Shown in pieces: positions 61,500 through 64,000 of a stretch of DNA of 64,000 bases. Every line of letters starts with the position of its first letter. Within the stretch, counting starts at the first letter, position 1. The notes beneath the pieces were generated by a model. It searched no databases, had not been told where the DNA came from, and worked only from the letters and a program-made list of their open reading frames with translations. Both the position numbers and the translations under genes were made by a program. Origin of the DNA: Rhizophagus irregularis (lineage: Eukaryota; Glomeromycota; Glomeromycetes; Glomerales; Glomeraceae); contig NC_089444.1 of assembly GCF_026210795.1 (NCBI RefSeq), positions 1,106,501 through 1,170,500 on the forward strand, written 5' to 3'.

Positions 61500-62340
61500 T
61501 GTAGTCTATATCAGATATTGTGCGCATATACATGCTTTGTATTCCATGTTTATTCTCCATAAACGTAACATATTCACGGAATTGTGGGATCTTGTTCGGA
61601 TAATGTAGCGAATTTCACGGACAATAAAGAAATTGTTCAAATTATACAAAAAGAATCAACGCTAACTCTCAACCCGTCATATTCGTGGGACAATGTAATG
61701 AATTCATGGATAATAAAGGAACAATTTAAATAAATTTAATACAACGAATCAACGCTAACTAATATACATCCCGTCATATTCACAAAATTTATAACCTCAA
61801 AATCGTGGGTCTTGTTCAGACGATGTAACGAATTCATGGATAATAAAGAAAATTGTTTAAATACAAGGAATCAACGCTAACCACTCAATATATATTCTGT
61901 AAAAAAAAAACTTGATCCGTGTTTTATATTCCATGTTTTTTCTCCGTAAACGTAACATATTCACGGAATTAATTAATAACCTCAAATCGTGGGATCATGT
62001 GGACAATAAAAAAAGTGTTTAAATCAACGCCAATTCTCAATATACGTCCCATCATATTCACGGAATTTATAAATTCATGGATAATAAAGTTGTCAAAATA
62101 CAAAGAATCAACGCTAACTTCTCAATATACATCCCGTAAAAAAAAACTTGATCCGCGTTTTATATTCCATGTTTTTGCTCCGTAAACGTAACATATTCAC
62201 GGAATTAATTAATAACCTCAAATCGTGGGATCATATGGACAATAAAGAAAGTGTTTAAACCAACGCCAACTCTCAATATACGTCCCATCATATTCACGGA
62301 ATTTATAACCTCAAATCGTGGGGTCTCTTCCTTAACCTAA
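61500..62340. repeat. Tandem repeat array next to kinase 3' end
   Basis: Repeated blocks contain atattcacggaattaattaa, aacctcaaatcgtgggatc, aatcaacgctaac, ctcaatatacgtcccatcat and cttgatccgtgttttatatt. Two long copies start near 61900 and 62120 (period about 220 bp), and shorter partial copies lie at 61560-61890. A relative of this sequence is inserted in the kinase relic at 35291-35487. Confidence 0.8.
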
Positions 62341-62363
62341 CTAGCTACGTACTTATTGTTTTA

Positions 62364-64000
62364 TTATATTTTACAGTCTAAACATTCTGCTGTATTATTA
62401 TCAAGATCCTCTGTAAAAGGATTAAGTAGTCGAGATGTATATATGGCTTGGGGATGAATAGGTGGTTTTCCGTTCTTATTAATACTTCTATATTTTTCTG
62501 ATTCTTGAAATTGCTTTTTAATTTCATTATCATCTTGTGAACGATATGAATTATAAAATGAAATAATAGTTTCTTCTATTTCAGCAACATTCGGTCTATT
62601 GACCGGATTTGAATCCCAACACTTTTTCATCAAATCAATATAAAATCCAGGTGCTTCTTTCTCATTTATTTCAGGTCTAATTCCTTTACATATATCTAAT
62701 ACTAAAAGAGAATCATGTACAAAATCGGAGAAAGGTTGTCTTTCAATCGCTGTAAAATACATGATCATACCAAAACTATATATATCTGCTGCTTGAGTAT
62801 AAGGTTTTCCTCTTAATATTTCGGGAGCTAAATAAGGCATAACTCCATAAATATTTGTTTCGTCTATATTACCAATTTCTCCACACAATCCCATATCTGA
62901 AATATAATTTGAAGTGAATAAATGTATTTCTTTAAATAATATATTTCCTATATGAAAATCACGATGAACCATCTGTTTTTGATGAATTTCTTTAAGGCCA
63001 TTAATAATATTACTTAACACTTTTAATTTAATTAACCAGCTAAAATATTTAGAATTATTATTCATCCAATAATTAAAATTTCTACCTTCCGCATATTGAA
63101 GAACCATAATATAATCTTTTGTGAGTGGATTTTGAGATATTCCGTATACTCCTATAATCTGACTATCAAAATTATTAACTGAATATGCTTTAACCTAAAA
63201 TATATATACTGTATATATAAATATTATTACATATCATAAATGTTTTGATGATTAAATTGAATAAATTACCTCATTTAAAAATTCATTGTTGATATTTTGT
63301 GAATTATTTAAACACTTTAACGCAACTTTCTTATCTGAACTTCTTATCCACTCATTTTTATCCTTATAATAACGTAATGGGCCATTCTTCCATGTTGCAG
63401 AATATACTGTAGCAAAACCACCTTGCCCGATTTTTTCAATATCAATAAACTGATTATATGGTATCCATTCAAATAAAATATCTCCGTAAAGATTAATTTT
63501 TGATTGCATTTCTTGAATTAAGTTGTCAATTTTTTCATTCCCACTGATCCAGTTTGTAAAAATTTTTCTATATCCAACAATTTCACCATATTTTACATAA
63601 CACTCTTTAAAATATTCTTGAGAATATTCATTATATAGAATTAGAATATAATCTTCTGTATTTGGTTTTCGAGATATCCCATATATTTTATCTTTAGACA
63701 AAATATCTTTTTTTATTGAATAATTTTTAGCCTATCGATGAAAAAAAAAATAAATCTAATTATAATTAAAAAAGAAGAATTTATATTTATAAAGAAATTT
63801 CATACCTCATTTAAAAATTCATTAATCACATTTTGTGAGCAATTAAAATATTTCAGAGTAATCGCCTTATCTGATTCTCTTAAATATTTCTTTTCTTTCG
63901 AATTATAACATAATGGACCATCCTTCCATATTGCTGAGTATACGGTGGCGAACCAACCTTTACATATTTCCTCAATATCGCAAAATTGATTATATGGGAT
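62364..64000 (-). CDS. TKL-like kinase, 3' part (5' end beyond the window)
   Basis: Three exons are visible, all phase 0: 64000-63806 (partial), 63731-63270 and 63194-62364. The partial module ends an N-lobe (CKGWFATVYSAIWKDGPL, ITLKYF, INEFLNE). The next module (63731-63270) has lost the zinc-ribbon cysteine pairs but keeps a canonical loop (IGQGGFATVYSA), VALKCL and NEFLNEV. The catalytic half has HRDFHIGNIL, SDMGLCGE, LAPEILRG, CWDSNPVNRPN and a tail ending AECLDCKI that is shorter than in the array genes. So this gene has at least two N-lobe modules; further modules may lie to the right. The reading frame is intact throughout. Confidence 0.85.

Overview
The window looks like nuclear DNA of an arbuscular mycorrhizal fungus (Glomeromycotina, most like Rhizophagus). 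The basis is very AT-rich sequence with long A/T runs, short GT-AG introns, and above all a local family of protein kinases that share the sequence signature WTSGNEKID..FEWIPYNQF..GKGGFATVYSAIWKDGPL. As I recall, such TKL-like kinases are strongly expanded in that lineage. This assignment is inferred from recognition only; no database was searched.

Layout. 1-3.7 kb is AT-rich and gene-free. 3.7-6.6 kb (-) is a decayed kinase with several tandem N-lobe modules. 7.2-9 kb has a kinase N-lobe relic on the other strand and a hAT-type MITE. 11.2-15.7 kb (+) is an 11-exon WAPL (cohesin release) gene whose last intron has the features of a U12-type AT-AC intron. 17.2-18.5 kb (-) is a five-exon J-domain co-chaperone. 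18.5-23.6 kb is a MITE and inverted-repeat region (pogo-like, hAT-like, large palindromes). 23.8-44.8 kb is a tandem kinase array on the minus strand: a 5'-truncated copy, an intact gene of three N-lobes plus catalytic half, a relic broken by four insertions (one nested in another), a second intact paralogue, and a gene with five N-lobe modules ahead of one catalytic half. 44.8-47.6 kb is tandem repeats. 47.6-49.0 kb (-) is a seven-helix receptor. 54.6-55.5 kb (-) is a small GIY-YIG nuclease-like gene. The rest up to 61.5 kb is AT-rich and gene-free. 61.5-62.3 kb is a repeat array, followed by the 3' part of another kinase (-) that runs off the right edge.

How it fits together. WAPL, the J-protein, the receptor and the GIY-YIG gene are unrelated single-copy-type genes. 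The kinase family is the main theme. Each N-terminal exon is a phase-0 cassette that starts inside helix C of one N-lobe (finishing helix C, beta4 and beta5), carries a Cys4 zinc-ribbon-like linker, and contains the next N-lobe up to helix C. Such exons can be duplicated without breaking the frame. This appears to have produced kinases with 3, 3 and 5 N-lobes but a single C-lobe. Only the module next to the C-lobe keeps a recognisable Gly-rich loop, while the beta3 lysine is kept in nearly all modules. The five-N-lobe kinase and the AT-AC intron are the two observations I would follow up first.
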